Shown piece by piece: positions 1 to 8,695 of a stretch of DNA of 64,000 bases (position 1 is the stretch's first letter; each line of letters opens with the position of its first letter). The position numbers and the translations under genes are program-made. Source of the DNA: Anaerolineales bacterium (GTDB lineage Bacteria; Chloroflexota; Anaerolineae; 4572-78; J111); contig JABTUK010000004.1 in assembly GCA_015075405.1 (NCBI GenBank), forward strand, positions 434,001 to 498,000, read 5' to 3'. The notes under the pieces were generated by a model. That model made no database searches, was not told the origin of the DNA, and saw only the letters and a program-made list of their open reading frames with translations.

Positions 1-2
1 GC

Positions 3-2879
3 TTGAGCGGCATGGAAGCCCCGGTGATTGGCCGCGAAGATGATTTGAAGGAGCTGTTGCATTTCAATCAGCGCTTGCAGGAGCATCGGGGCGGGATTGT
101 GGTCTTGGCCGGGGATGCTGGCCTGGGCAAGTCGCGCCTGGTGCGAGAGTTCAGAAAACAGGTTGACGCGCTGGCTGATGACAAGACCAAACCACTCTGG
201 CTGCTGGGGCGCGGCCTGTCGTATCGCCAATCTTTTACCAACCGGCTGTTTGTAGAGATTCTCAAAACTTATCTCGACCTGCCCGAAAATGCCGATGAAA
301 GCCTGACCAAACTGCGTCTGGAGGCCATGGGTGAGGAGATGTTTGGCCCGCGCAAAAACGAGGTAATTCCTTACCTGGCGACTCTGCTGGGGATCAAACC
401 TGATGAAGAAGTTGCCACCAGCCTGCCGGTTGACCCGGAGTTTTTGCAGCAGCGCACTTTCCTGGCTATGGGCGAGTGGGTTGAAGTTCTGGTCAAGAAA
501 CGCTCTTTGATTATGGTCTTTGAAGACCTGCATTGGGCCGATCCCAGTTCGGTCAAATTGATTCAATACCTGTTGACCCTGACCGTTTACAACCCAGTCC
601 TGATGATTTGCGTCACCCGCCCAGAACGAGACAGTGCTTTTTGGGACATCAAAGCTCAGAGCAGCCAGCATTACACCGATAATTACAAGGAAGTGGTGCT
701 ATGGCCCCTGACCGACGAGGAAAGCCGCCAGGTTATCAAACACCTGCTCAAGCTTGAGCAGATCCCCAAAAGTTTGGAGACTCTGCTGCTCAACCGCGCC
801 GCCGGCAACCCGCTCTTTTTAGAAGAACTGCTGCGCAGTTTAATTGAAGAAGGCGTTATCCAGCCCACCGAAGATGGCCGTTGGCAGATTACCCGCGCTG
901 TCACCGAGATAGATATCCCCACCACCCTGCAAGGCGTCTTGACCGCCCGTATTGACCGGCTGGAAGACTCGGTCAAACGGGTGCTTCAAGTGGCGGCTGT
1001 GGTCGGTCGAGTTTTCCCCCGTTTTGTCCTGACCCCTATCGTCGGTAACGCTGAAATCGTGGAGAAAGCGCTGACCCAACTGGAAGCCGCCGACCTGATC
1101 GAAGTCCACAGCCACGGCACGCAGCCTGAATATCGCTTTAAGCATGTTCTGACCCACGAGACAGCTTACAACAGTATGTTGAACCAGCAGCGCAAGATTA
1201 TTCACGGCCAAATTGGCGATCATATGTCCCGGCTCTACTGGCAGTTGGGCGAAGAGTACGCTGCGATTGTAGCCGATCACTATTACAAAAGTGAAAACTG
1301 GCCGCGAGCCTTGCGCTACTTCCAGCGCGCGGCAGAGGCGGCCATTCAATCATTTGCCAATCAGCAGGCGGTTGAATTTTACAACCAGGCCCTTGAGGTG
1401 GCCGATAAATTGGGGGCTGCGGCCGACCAGCCGGCGCTGCTGGCTATCTATGAAGGTCGAGCCAAAATTCTCACCCGCCTGGGCGTCCCACAGCAGGCAA
1501 TTGCCGATTATGAGGCGATGCTGGCGAAAGCCAAAGAATTGAACGATGACTCGGCCCAGATGCGCGCTTTGAATGGGATTGGCTCGCTGCATGCCAGCCA
1601 TTATGACTTCTCACAGGCCGCCGAATTTTTCAAAGAAGCGCTCGCAGTGGCCCGCCGCCTGGGCGACGAACAGGGCATAGCCGATACCTTGAGCCAACTG
1701 GGTAATTTCTATTACAGCCTGGGTAAATTGGAGCTGGGGGTCAAATGTTACCAGGAAGCCCTTGAGTTAAGCCAGAAACTGGGCGATGAAAGCCGCCAGG
1801 TTGAGGCGGAAGACGGTCTGGCCAAAATCATGCTGGAGCAGGGCGAAATTAGCGCCAGCCTGGATCGTTACAAACAAATTGTCAACACCCGCCGCCGCCT
1901 GGGCTACCGCAGCGGCTTGATGAACTCGCTGGCTTCGCTGCTGATGGCTCAAACTTTTTCGGCCGATTACCGGGGGGCGCAGGAAACAGCCGAGGAAGTG
2001 CTGGAACTGCATCGCAAATCCGGCGACTTTTACCGGGTGCCTTTTATTAAATATTATCAAGCCTTTGGCCAGCTTTTCCACGGTGAATGGGATAAGGCCG
2101 GCGAGAATCTAAAAGAAGGGCTGCGTTTAGCTCATGAGCAGCGTCAGAAATCGCTGCAAGCGCTGGGCATGGCCTGGTTGGGTTACTATTATTTAACCGT
2201 CGGCCTGGATGAAGCGGGACTACAGCAAGCCCAGGAGAGCATGCGCCTGGCCGAGGAGCTTGGCTCTCCGCTTTATGTGATGCGGGCGCAAGCTATTTTA
2301 GGCACGGCCTATCGTCACCTCGACCAGCTTGAAGCAGCGGTTCAAGAGCTGGAAAGCGTTCATAAAATGGCGCAGAGCATGGACTTTGTGCCCGATGAGG
2401 TCATGACGCTCTATCAATTGGTCAGAGCTTATATGGATACCCATGAATGGGCTAAAGCCGAAGCAAGTTTGGGCCGCCTTTCGACCCTGGCCCAGGCCAG
2501 CGACATGAAGGAATTTATGGCCCGCGCCCAATGGCTGCAATCGCTGCTGGATATTCACCACAAACGCTACGGGGCTGCGCTTGACGCGCTGATTAATGCT
2601 TCTGATTTGGCTGAGCAGATTGACAGCCGCTTGAGCCAATATATCATCCAAATTCAAAAATCTTATGTCTATCACCTTTCGGGTAATTCGCCGGCTTCGA
2701 GAGACGCAATCACCTACGCTCAAAAAATTCAAAAACGCCTCCTCGAAACGCTGCCCGACGAGTCTACCCGCCAGGCATTTCTCGACAATGCTCACTCGAA
2801 ACATCTCCAGGAAATGGTTGAGGCCAACGCCAGCAGCCAGGTCAAAGTAAAGAGCATAGTCGGGGATGCGGTGCAGTGA
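3..2879 (+). CDS. AAA-ATPase/TPR regulatory protein, 5' end outside window
   Basis: This is a large signal-transduction ATPase. Residues ~8-70 carry a Walker A loop (GDAGLGKSR) and ~160-180 a Walker B-like LIMVFEDLHWADPSS, the layout of the AAA_16 ATPase module. From ~residue 430 onward the protein is alpha-helical with TPR-like pairs (for example ALRYFQRAAEAAIQSFANQQ). The first possible start codon in the window is TTG at 3, with no visible ribosome site. In this family the ATPase module normally follows an adenylate cyclase, kinase or DNA-binding domain, so the gene very probably starts upstream of the window. The TGA overlaps the tilS GTG start by 4 bp, indicating translational coupling. 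The ligand is unknown. Confidence 0.85.
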   Translation: MSGMEAPVIGREDDLKELLHFNQRLQEHRGGIVVLAGDAGLGKSRLVREFRKQVDALADDKTKPLWLLGRGLSYRQSFTNRLFVEILKTYLDLPENADESLTKLRLEAMGEEMFGPRKNEVIPYLATLLGIKPDEEVATSLPVDPEFLQQRTFLAMGEWVEVLVKKRSLIMVFEDLHWADPSSVKLIQYLLTLTVYNPVLMICVTRPERDSAFWDIKAQSSQHYTDNYKEVVLWPLTDEESRQVIKHLLKLEQIPKSLETLLLNRAAGNPLFLEELLRSLIEEGVIQPTEDGRWQITRAVTEIDIPTTLQGVLTARIDRLEDSVKRVLQVAAVVGRVFPRFVLTPIVGNAEIVEKALTQLEAADLIEVHSHGTQPEYRFKHVLTHETAYNSMLNQQRKIIHGQIGDHMSRLYWQLGEEYAAIVADHYYKSENWPRALRYFQRAAEAAIQSFANQQAVEFYNQALEVADKLGAAADQPALLAIYEGRAKILTRLGVPQQAIADYEAMLAKAKELNDDSAQMRALNGIGSLHASHYDFSQAAEFFKEALAVARRLGDEQGIADTLSQLGNFYYSLGKLELGVKCYQEALELSQKLGDESRQVEAEDGLAKIMLEQGEISASLDRYKQIVNTRRRLGYRSGLMNSLASLLMAQTFSADYRGAQETAEEVLELHRKSGDFYRVPFIKYYQAFGQLFHGEWDKAGENLKEGLRLAHEQRQKSLQALGMAWLGYYYLTVGLDEAGLQQAQESMRLAEELGSPLYVMRAQAILGTAYRHLDQLEAAVQELESVHKMAQSMDFVPDEVMTLYQLVRAYMDTHEWAKAEASLGRLSTLAQASDMKEFMARAQWLQSLLDIHHKRYGAALDALINASDLAEQIDSRLSQYIIQIQKSYVYHLSGNSPASRDAITYAQKIQKRLLETLPDESTRQAFLDNAHSKHLQEMVEANASSQVKVKSIVGDAVQ

Positions 2880-4381
2880 TTGCCAGCCTGGTTCAAAAAA
2901 TCACCGAATTCTGTCAAAAAAATAACCTCCTGGCCCAGCACGACCACGTTGTGCTGGGCGTTTCAGGCGGCCCTGACTCGCTTTGTCTCCTGGATGTGTT
3001 GGAAACGCTGCGTCCCACCTTTGATTTAACCTTAACCATCGCTCACGTCAACCATCAATTACGCGGAGCCGACTCGCAGACCGACGAAGCCTTTGTGCGA
3101 ACGGTAGCCGCTCAGCGCCAGTTGCCCCTTTTTGTCGAAAGCGTTGATGTGGCGGCCATTGCCGCGCAGCGCAAGCAATCCCTGGAAGAAGCGGCCCGCC
3201 AGCTTCGCTACGCTTTTTTGGGGCGAGTGGCTCATCAGGTTAAAGCCACTAAAATTGCCGTCGGTCACCATGCCGACGACCAGGTAGAAACAGTTCTCAT
3301 GCACTTTTTGCGGGGAACCGGCCTGGCCGGGCTGCGCGGCATGCTGCCTTTAACTGATCTGGCTCAATTACGGCTGACTCCCAACGACTTCCCTTCTTCA
3401 TCCTTCATCCTTCATCCTTTATCCTTCCGCCTCATTCGCCCTCTGCTTGAAACATCACGGCGCGAAATCGAAGCCTACTGCCAAGCACGCAAGCTCGAAC
3501 CCAGACAGGATTTTTCCAATCAGGATACCACTTTTTTCCGCAACCGGCTGCGCCATGAGTTGATTCCTCAGCTTGAAACCTACAATCCCAACATTCGCCA
3601 AATCCTGCAACGCACGGCCAAAGTTATGGCCGCCGAAGCCGAATTTCTACAGGAGCAGGTGGCCCTGGCCTGGCAAATAGTTATCCACAGCGAGTCGACA
3701 GAGAAAATCGAGATAGATTTAGCTGCCTGGCGGAACCTGCCCCTGGCCCTGAAACGCTCAACCTTGCGCCACGCCGTTCAAACCCTGCGACGCAGTCTGC
3801 GGGACATCAATTTTGAACATATCGAGACAGCCGTGAACCTGATTGAAAAAGGAAGCGTGGGCGCTAAAGCGACCCTGCCGCAAGGATTAATGCTCACCCT
3901 GGACTATCAGACCTTTGTCATTGCGCCTGAGGATATTCCCCTTGACTCCACCCTACCCGACCAGCCCTATCTCCGGCAGCCTCAAGCCTTAGCCCTAAAT
4001 CTGCCCGGCGTGACCCCTCTACCCGATACCAACTGGCAGCTAAGAGCAATTTTCCTACAGCCGGATCAGGTTCAACTCGACCAACTGAATCAAGCTGACC
4101 GCTGGGAAGCATACCTGGATGCCGATATTGTTGGCCCCCAGCCCGTCTTGCGCCCCCGCCGCCCCGGCGATATCTTTGCCCCGCTGGGCCTGGGCGGACA
4201 CCGCCAAAAAGTGAATGAATTTATGATCAATAGAAAAATTCCAGCCGGCTGGCGTCAATTTGTCCCTCTCCTGGTGGCCGCCGGACAAGTTTTGTGGGTC
4301 TGTGGGTATAGTCCTGATGAACGCGCCCGCCTCCGTCCGGCCACCCGGCGCGTGCTGCACCTCAAATTTGAGCCTCAGTGA
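2876..4381 (+). CDS. tilS: tRNA(Ile)-lysidine synthetase
   Basis: TilS attaches lysine to C34 of tRNA-Ile(CAU) using ATP, changing its decoding from AUG to AUA. The N-terminal PP-loop ATPase motif VSGGPDS is at ~residue 30 and the GHHADDQVET motif at ~125. The region after ~residue 400 matches the TilS C-terminal domain (RPRRPGDIFAPLGLGGHRQK). The start is GTG at 2876, overlapping the stop of the preceding gene as GTGA. Residues ~172-184 are encoded by a tandem cttcatcc-type repeat (3391-3430) that gives a low-complexity Ser/Phe/Leu/Pro stretch. Ordinary TilS proteins lack this, so it looks like an in-frame repeat insertion in a loop. The enzyme is normally essential, so the insertion is presumably tolerated. 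Confidence 0.93.
   Translation: MIASLVQKITEFCQKNNLLAQHDHVVLGVSGGPDSLCLLDVLETLRPTFDLTLTIAHVNHQLRGADSQTDEAFVRTVAAQRQLPLFVESVDVAAIAAQRKQSLEEAARQLRYAFLGRVAHQVKATKIAVGHHADDQVETVLMHFLRGTGLAGLRGMLPLTDLAQLRLTPNDFPSSSFILHPLSFRLIRPLLETSRREIEAYCQARKLEPRQDFSNQDTTFFRNRLRHELIPQLETYNPNIRQILQRTAKVMAAEAEFLQEQVALAWQIVIHSESTEKIEIDLAAWRNLPLALKRSTLRHAVQTLRRSLRDINFEHIETAVNLIEKGSVGAKATLPQGLMLTLDYQTFVIAPEDIPLDSTLPDQPYLRQPQALALNLPGVTPLPDTNWQLRAIFLQPDQVQLDQLNQADRWEAYLDADIVGPQPVLRPRRPGDIFAPLGLGGHRQKVNEFMINRKIPAGWRQFVPLLVAAGQVLWVCGYSPDERARLRPATRRVLHLKFEPQ
3391..3430 (+). repeat. in-frame cttcatcc tandem repeat inside tilS
   Basis: Consecutive copies of ttcatcc/ttcatcct encode a Ser-Phe-Ile-Leu-His-Pro-type stretch. The same word family occurs in the glycosyltransferase gene at 55735-55804, there with the complementary gacggaa arm. 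Confidence 0.7.
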
Positions 4382-4439
4382 ATTGGCGTTAACGTAAAAT
4401 CTTCTTAAAATTTGACCTCTCGAAAAGTCATTAATGCTG

Positions 4440-4468
4440 TTGCGAGACAACCTGGCTTCGAGTATAAT
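4440..4468 (+). promoter_or_regulatory. sigma70-type promoter for the OmpR-like regulator
   Basis: TTGCGA at 4440-4445 and a perfect TATAAT at 4463-4468 are separated by 17 bp. Transcription would begin near 4475, leaving a short leader that holds a GAGGAAGGA ribosome site before the ATG at 4509. The promoter position rules out the earlier in-frame ATG at 4434 as the start. Confidence 0.7.
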
Positions 4469-4508
4469 GAGCGTTCCCCCAACTGGGGACCTCGGGGAGG
4501 AAGGATTC

Positions 4509-5171
4509 ATGACCATGCATGTTTTGCTAATTGAAAACAGTAGTCTCGACCAATCCGAGTCACTACTCGCCAATCTAACCGAGCAGGGTTATGAAGTAGC
4601 TGTCTCGGCCACACCTGAAGCGGCGCTGGAAACCACCAAAACTCTGTGGCCTAATCTGATTGTCTTTAATTCTGCCAATACACTCTTTAATTTGGCCAGC
4701 TTTCAACTGGCGCTGGATCAAACAAAGCTGAATGTGCCTTATGTGGTGGTTGGCGACAAGAATCTGGCCGGCGACACCAGCTCCGAGACGATTGTGGTGG
4801 CCCCCGGCAAAACCCAACAGCTCAGTCAGGGCTTAAAAAAGGCCGCTTCCAACCAAAAAAACAGATTTATACGCGTGCCCGGCCTGACTCTCGATTGTTA
4901 CAAGCATCAGATGCTGCGACATGGGAAGGTCTATAATTTAACGCCCAAAGAGTTTAAGCTGCTGTTTCTACTGGTCAGTCATCATGACCAGGTTTTGAGC
5001 CGCAAAACCATTATGCAAGAGGTCTGGGAAACCGATTATCTGGGCGATACTCGCACCCTGGATGTGCATATCCGCTGGATCCGCGAAAAAATTGAAGATA
5101 ACCCCAGCCGGCCGCAGCGCTTAATCACCATTCGCGGCACCGGCTACCGTTTTATCCTCACCCCTGAATAA
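4509..5171 (+). CDS. OmpR/PhoB-type winged-helix regulator with degenerate receiver
   Basis: This is a 220-residue DNA-binding regulator. The C-terminal ~100 residues are a clear OmpR-type winged helix (LTPKEFKLLFLLVSHHDQVL, DTRTLDVHIRWIREKIE, ending ITIRGTGYRF). The N-terminal half has the length and beta-alpha rhythm of a receiver domain, but the usual phospho-acceptor Asp is Asn54 (LIVFNSANT) and the acidic pocket is reduced to LLIEN. Phosphorylation at that site is therefore not expected, and control may be by ligand, partner or expression level. No histidine kinase gene lies nearby. The start at 4509 is chosen because it follows GAGGAAGGA and the promoter just upstream. Confidence 0.88.
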   Translation: MTMHVLLIENSSLDQSESLLANLTEQGYEVAVSATPEAALETTKTLWPNLIVFNSANTLFNLASFQLALDQTKLNVPYVVVGDKNLAGDTSSETIVVAPGKTQQLSQGLKKAASNQKNRFIRVPGLTLDCYKHQMLRHGKVYNLTPKEFKLLFLLVSHHDQVLSRKTIMQEVWETDYLGDTRTLDVHIRWIREKIEDNPSRPQRLITIRGTGYRFILTPE

Positions 5172-5174
5172 ATA

Positions 5175-6317
5175 GTGAAACCGGGCCAGTTTTGCTTTTT
5201 ACTGCTGATAGTTCTGCTTGTTCTTGCCAGTTGCGGTGACAGCCGGCCACCCAACCAGCCCGATTTTCAACCCATTCGCCCCGACGCCACCGCTGCGCCA
5301 ACGGTTGCCTCTCCAATAGCTGCCCAGCCTACCTCCGCCATCCCTGCGGGGGTGGCGTTGAGCACGTTTACCCACTCCAGCCAGCGGTTTAGCATCAGTT
5401 ATCCCGAAACCTGGCAGCCTTTTGAACGACCGGACGGGGTTGTTTTTATTGATCCGGGCGACGCCGCCGGGTATGGCATCTTCTTCAACGATGCTGGCCA
5501 GGTTTACTCGAAAAAGGATCTGAACCAATACCTGGTCACCTTTGTGGCTAAAAATTTTGTAGACCAGGATGCCGATTTTGCCCCCATCAGCCAGGAGCAG
5601 CAGGCCGACGGCTCGATTGTGGCTCAATTTTCCTCCAAAGACCCCAATCTGGGCCAGGCCATCAGCGAGGTGCGCGTCTCCCAAAAGGAGACCATTGTGT
5701 TTGTGTTGTATCTGAGCGCCACTGAAGCCCAGTGGCAGGTTTCGCAGGACCAGCTTCATCGTCTGGCCGAGACCTTCACCATCCTCGATACCGCTCCGGC
5801 CACCAGCGCCCCCCCCACCGATGAGCCGCCCGAATGGGTCTTGGCCGGTCCCCTCAACAGCACCTTCGGCTTTTTCTACCCCGACGATTGGGAAATTCTG
5901 CGGCAGGATGAAACCTCGGTGGCGGTGGGCATGCCCGAAACCGACTTAGTGTTTGAAGCCACCGTTGCCGATGCGCCAACGGCCAAAGACAACGCCGAAG
6001 CCGCCCAGAAAGCCGCTCAAAAGTACGCTGACCAGTTAAAAAAAGATTACAAAGACGTTCAGACCCGACCCGTCGAAAAGTTTCAGCTTGACCAAATGAC
6101 CGATGGCGCGACCGTTGATTTCCTCTACACCACCGCCGACGGCACAGCCAAAGCCGGTTCGATTATCACGGCGGTCAGCGAGGGCAAACTGTACCAGGTG
6201 ATTTTCTCTTCCTCTGCCGAGTTTTACCAGGGCGCGTTGCAGTGGTTCAACCCCATGTACAAGAGTTTCAAAATCCTGCCAGTCGAAGATGTCATTCTTG
6301 AAGATAAACCCGAATAA
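5175..6317 (+). CDS. lipoprotein with two PsbP/SurA-like solute domains
   Basis: The N-terminus is a signal peptide ending in a lipobox (LVLASC), so the mature protein should be lipid-anchored outside the membrane. A Pro/Thr/Ala-rich linker (residues ~25-65) leads to two related domains of ~130-150 residues. Each begins with a phrase like FSISYPETWQ or FGFFYPDDWE and holds a predicted beta-sandwich, the pattern of PsbP/Mog1-type folds. It starts with GTG three bases after the regulator's stop, so the two are co-transcribed. The function is unknown. I see no catalytic motif. Confidence 0.75.
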   Translation: MKPGQFCFLLLIVLLVLASCGDSRPPNQPDFQPIRPDATAAPTVASPIAAQPTSAIPAGVALSTFTHSSQRFSISYPETWQPFERPDGVVFIDPGDAAGYGIFFNDAGQVYSKKDLNQYLVTFVAKNFVDQDADFAPISQEQQADGSIVAQFSSKDPNLGQAISEVRVSQKETIVFVLYLSATEAQWQVSQDQLHRLAETFTILDTAPATSAPPTDEPPEWVLAGPLNSTFGFFYPDDWEILRQDETSVAVGMPETDLVFEATVADAPTAKDNAEAAQKAAQKYADQLKKDYKDVQTRPVEKFQLDQMTDGATVDFLYTTADGTAKAGSIITAVSEGKLYQVIFSSSAEFYQGALQWFNPMYKSFKILPVEDVILEDKPE

Positions 6318-6710
6318 ATGGAGAGTTTGAGGGACGCACCCACCTACGAGCGCATTTATGCCCTGGCCCGCCTGATTCCGCCCGGCCAGGTAGCCACCTA
6401 CGGCCAGCTTGCGGCCATGGTCGGCAGTTGCACTGCCCGTATGGTCGGCTATGCCATGGCCGCCCTACCCCACGATACGGATGTACCCTGGCAGCGGGTG
6501 ATCAACCGGCAGGGCAAAATCAGCCTGCGCGCCGGCAGCAACGGCGGCGCGTTACAGCGCCAGCTTTTGGAAGCAGAGGGGGTTCAGTTTGATCCCGAAA
6601 CCGAAAAGGTTGATTTTGACCAGGTCGGCTGGGCTGGGCCGGATTGGGCATGGTTAGAGCAGAATGGGTTTCAGCCTGGGCCGGTGTGGGGGAGGCGGAG
6701 TGAAGAATAA
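6318..6710 (+). CDS. MGMT-family alkyltransferase-like (ATL) DNA repair protein
   Basis: This 130-residue protein has the DNA-binding domain of O6-alkylguanine-DNA alkyltransferases: an IPPGQVATYGQLAAMVG segment, ARMVGYAMAALP, and the active-site block. The reactive cysteine motif PCHRV is replaced by PWQRV (~residue 57), which defines ATL proteins. Known ATLs bind O6-alkylguanine without repairing it and recruit nucleotide excision repair. The ATG directly follows the stop of the lipoprotein gene. The last ~75 bp recur as a diverged copy at 7426-7501, on the far side of the DUF4160/DUF2442 pair. Confidence 0.9.
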   Translation: MESLRDAPTYERIYALARLIPPGQVATYGQLAAMVGSCTARMVGYAMAALPHDTDVPWQRVINRQGKISLRAGSNGGALQRQLLEAEGVQFDPETEKVDFDQVGWAGPDWAWLEQNGFQPGPVWGRRSEE

Positions 6711-6729
6711 ACAAACCAAGACCGCAGCC

Positions 6730-7026
6730 TTAAACAAATGTTAGTTCCCATTGGCGAGCGCGTTCCTTCCACGCTTCGACATACTTCGGCCAATTGCGTA
6801 AGGTTTCCGGGTCAAAATCTGCCCCGTTGGGCCAAACGAGCGTTTGCACTTCGGGGTCAAGTTGTACCTGATTAAATAAGGCTAAATCTCGCAAAGGCTT
6901 ATAGAGTTCCCCGGCCAAAATCGGCTGGAAATTTATGGTCTGGGTTGTATCATCGTCAAAGTAGATTTTTAGGGTATAGGGCGCAACAATTTCAAATGAT
7001 TGAACGCGATAAATTGGGTGCGACAT
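6730..7026 (-). CDS. DUF2442 family protein
   Basis: This is a 98-residue protein with the DUF2442 pattern: an initial beta-hairpin (LKIYFDDDTTQTINFQPIL) and a helical end with GADFDPETLRNW. Members occur as the second gene of small two-gene modules next to DUF4160 and are suspected to be toxin-antitoxin-like, but this has not been settled for the family. It is transcribed with the DUF4160 gene 11 bp upstream and lies on the opposite strand to the ATL gene. Confidence 0.8.
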   Translation of the reverse strand: MSHPIYRVQSFEIVAPYTLKIYFDDDTTQTINFQPILAGELYKPLRDLALFNQVQLDPEVQTLVWPNGADFDPETLRNWPKYVEAWKERARQWELTFV

Positions 7027-7037
7027 TTTTCCCTTCC

Positions 7038-7307
7038 TTACTTGAGAGGCTCAATAGGCAACGGTGGTTGGCTGGCTTGCAGCCGTTCCCAAGCAGCCAA
7101 TAATTCAACTTGATGCAATTCAGCCCAGGCTTCAACCAAACGGCGTTGACGCTTTGGCAGTGTTCCCGACAACATATCCACAGGCTCAATACTGTAAACA
7201 GCTACCTCATTTTGATGGTAGGCGTGAAAATGAGGCGCATGGTGAGGCGCATCAAACTCTGCATACATCCGAATAATTATCCCAAAAAACCGACTCAGCT
7301 CTGGCAT
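7038..7307 (-). CDS. DUF4160 family protein
   Basis: This 89-residue protein shows the DUF4160 signature: a start like MPELSRFFGIIIRMYAEFDA followed by a histidine-rich APHHAPHFHAYHQ stretch and a C-terminal helix rich in Trp/Glu. The conserved histidines suggest metal binding, but no activity is proven. It is the upstream gene of the pair with DUF2442. The pair sits between the ATL gene and a duplicated piece of that gene's 3' end, so it looks like a recently inserted module. Confidence 0.8.
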   Translation of the reverse strand: MPELSRFFGIIIRMYAEFDAPHHAPHFHAYHQNEVAVYSIEPVDMLSGTLPKRQRRLVEAWAELHQVELLAAWERLQASQPPLPIEPLK

Positions 7308-7425
7308 ACGTTTATTTTACCAAAAGTCATTGCCAAGTCATAATCGTTATTGTTTGAGAGCGATTTGAGGGAGTTCTCATTTCGGCGGCCCAATGCCGTG
7401 TATAACCGATAACGATGAAAAAAAT

Positions 7426-7501
7426 TCGGCTGGGCCGGGCCGGATTGGGCGTGGCTGGAGCAGAACGGGTTTCAGCCTGGGCCGGTATGGGGAAGGGGGA
7501 A
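7426..7501 (+). repeat. diverged duplicate of the ATL gene 3' end
   Basis: This stretch closely matches 6625-6700, the last ~25 codons of the ATL gene, with scattered substitutions and no upstream coding sequence. It marks the far boundary of the segment holding DUF2442 and DUF4160. Recombination through the duplication could have inserted or could delete that segment. Confidence 0.8.
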
Positions 7502-7543
7502 GACTCACTGAAAGGATGAAGGATAACATTAATGCCAAAGCTG

Positions 7544-8140
7544 TTAGCTTCGCCAATATCCTATCGGCTCACCCGTTTCCTCCCAGATGCCATTATGCCA
7601 ATAAATCCACTTATGAGTTGCTCCTTGTCCAAATAAGTGAAGGTATTCCCACCCCACAAATACAAAGGCTTCCGTCTTATTTCTGCTTGGCCGTGTTATC
7701 ACGATAGATGAGCGTGGATGCTCTGTATTCGCAAAGGGTAAATAAAATAATACAGTATTCACCAATCCCTTTAATTTTTTATCAACGGCTGTATCAATAT
7801 CTGAAGCGGTATCTGAACACTCTTTTACCTTTAGCAAGTTATTTGCAACTTGTTCAAAACACCAAGCTTCAATAGGTTGTATTTGACACCGAGTTTCAGG
7901 AGCAATTCTCCCAATTCCAAATCTTAAACTTGCTGCCTTGAGTTTTTGGGAAAAGGGAATGGGCCAAGTCTTTGAGAATACTGTAGCCCAAAGTCGAGCG
8001 TCATCCTGTTCTGATAATATTTGTTCTACTCCATAAAATTGGAGGATAGAGACTGCCTCATCAAAACTCATTCCTTGCTGATTTTGGTTTGGGTCTGATG
8101 AATACATTCGCGCCTCCCTTGCCAGTATTTTATTGGTCAA
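7544..8140 (-). CDS. hypothetical protein, 198 aa
   Basis: I do not recognise a family. The protein has no signal peptide and no membrane helix. Its second half is rich in aromatic residues (VGWEYLHLFGQGATHKWIYW), and the N-terminal third is predicted helical. The ATG overlaps the stop of the upstream 118-aa gene by 4 bp, so the two are translated as a pair. Base composition is lower in G+C than in the flanking housekeeping genes, in line with an accessory origin. Beyond a paired accessory module, nothing can be said about function. Confidence 0.6.
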   Translation of the reverse strand: MTNKILAREARMYSSDPNQNQQGMSFDEAVSILQFYGVEQILSEQDDARLWATVFSKTWPIPFSQKLKAASLRFGIGRIAPETRCQIQPIEAWCFEQVANNLLKVKECSDTASDIDTAVDKKLKGLVNTVLFYLPFANTEHPRSSIVITRPSRNKTEAFVFVGWEYLHLFGQGATHKWIYWHNGIWEETGEPIGYWRS

Positions 8141-8493
8141 AATATATCCGGCTGAGGCTTTGGATTAACAAAAATATAGGCAGCAGTAGAGTCATTCCCT
8201 TGCATATAGCATTCGTACCCGTCCTCGTAAAGCCACAATCTTTCTTTTTCTTTTTCAGGTAAAGCCTCAATTAACCTGCAAGAACCTGCCCCTAATGCTA
8301 AACCTCGAATAAACTCCAAAGCCTTTTCGGAGTCACCTTCAGCTTTCATTTCCAGAATAATCCCATTGGCGAACGTCGAATACAAGGCTATCAATTCATT
8401 TTGGGTAATTGATGACAAATCCAAAAATTCTGGTTCAGGTATTTTATTATTTTCTGGATACTCCCAGTCAATGGTTATGAGACGTAATCTCAT
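8137..8493 (-). CDS. hypothetical protein, 118 aa
   Basis: This is a small acidic protein (LALGAGSCRLIEALPEKEKE in the middle; ends PKPQPDIF) with no recognised domain. It is the first gene of an overlapping pair (ATGA junction at 8137-8140). Its A+T-richer composition matches its partner rather than the surrounding genes. An upstream start is not supported, because the bases before 8493 contain the truncated Uma2 relic and no coding continuity. Confidence 0.6.
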   Translation of the reverse strand: MRLRLITIDWEYPENNKIPEPEFLDLSSITQNELIALYSTFANGIILEMKAEGDSEKALEFIRGLALGAGSCRLIEALPEKEKERLWLYEDGYECYMQGNDSTAAYIFVNPKPQPDIF

Positions 8494-8545
8494 AAGTGTT
8501 TATACCCGGGGAGAAAAGGGGGTTACTCAGGATCTCCCAGTCCAA

Positions 8546-8680
8546 TTATACACGCCGCCGCACTACTTCTTTACCCAATCCCAACTTGCGCAGTACCTGC
8601 AACTCATCCGGCAGCGGGTCTTGCCACAACCACTCCACCCGCAGCCAAAACCCAACGATACTGAAATTGTGATAATCGCC
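8546..8680 (-). pseudogene. 3' relic of an Uma2-family endonuclease gene
   Basis: Read on the minus strand, the stretch encodes a tail of the form GFWLRVEWLWQDPLPDELQ followed by VLRKLGLGKE and a stop at 8546-8548. This is the typical C-terminus of Uma2 (DUF820) proteins. Upstream it runs into an attcgctcattcgctc repeat at ~8680, where coding similarity ends, and then into the FAH gene. Only ~40 codons remain, so it cannot be functional. Confidence 0.65.
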
Positions 8681-8695
8681 CATTCGCTCATTCGC

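Noticed and set aside
7393..7707. Plus-strand frame starting before the duplicated ATL gene end
   Set aside because: It reads through the duplicated stretch in another frame and into the antisense of the 198-aa gene. No coding features.
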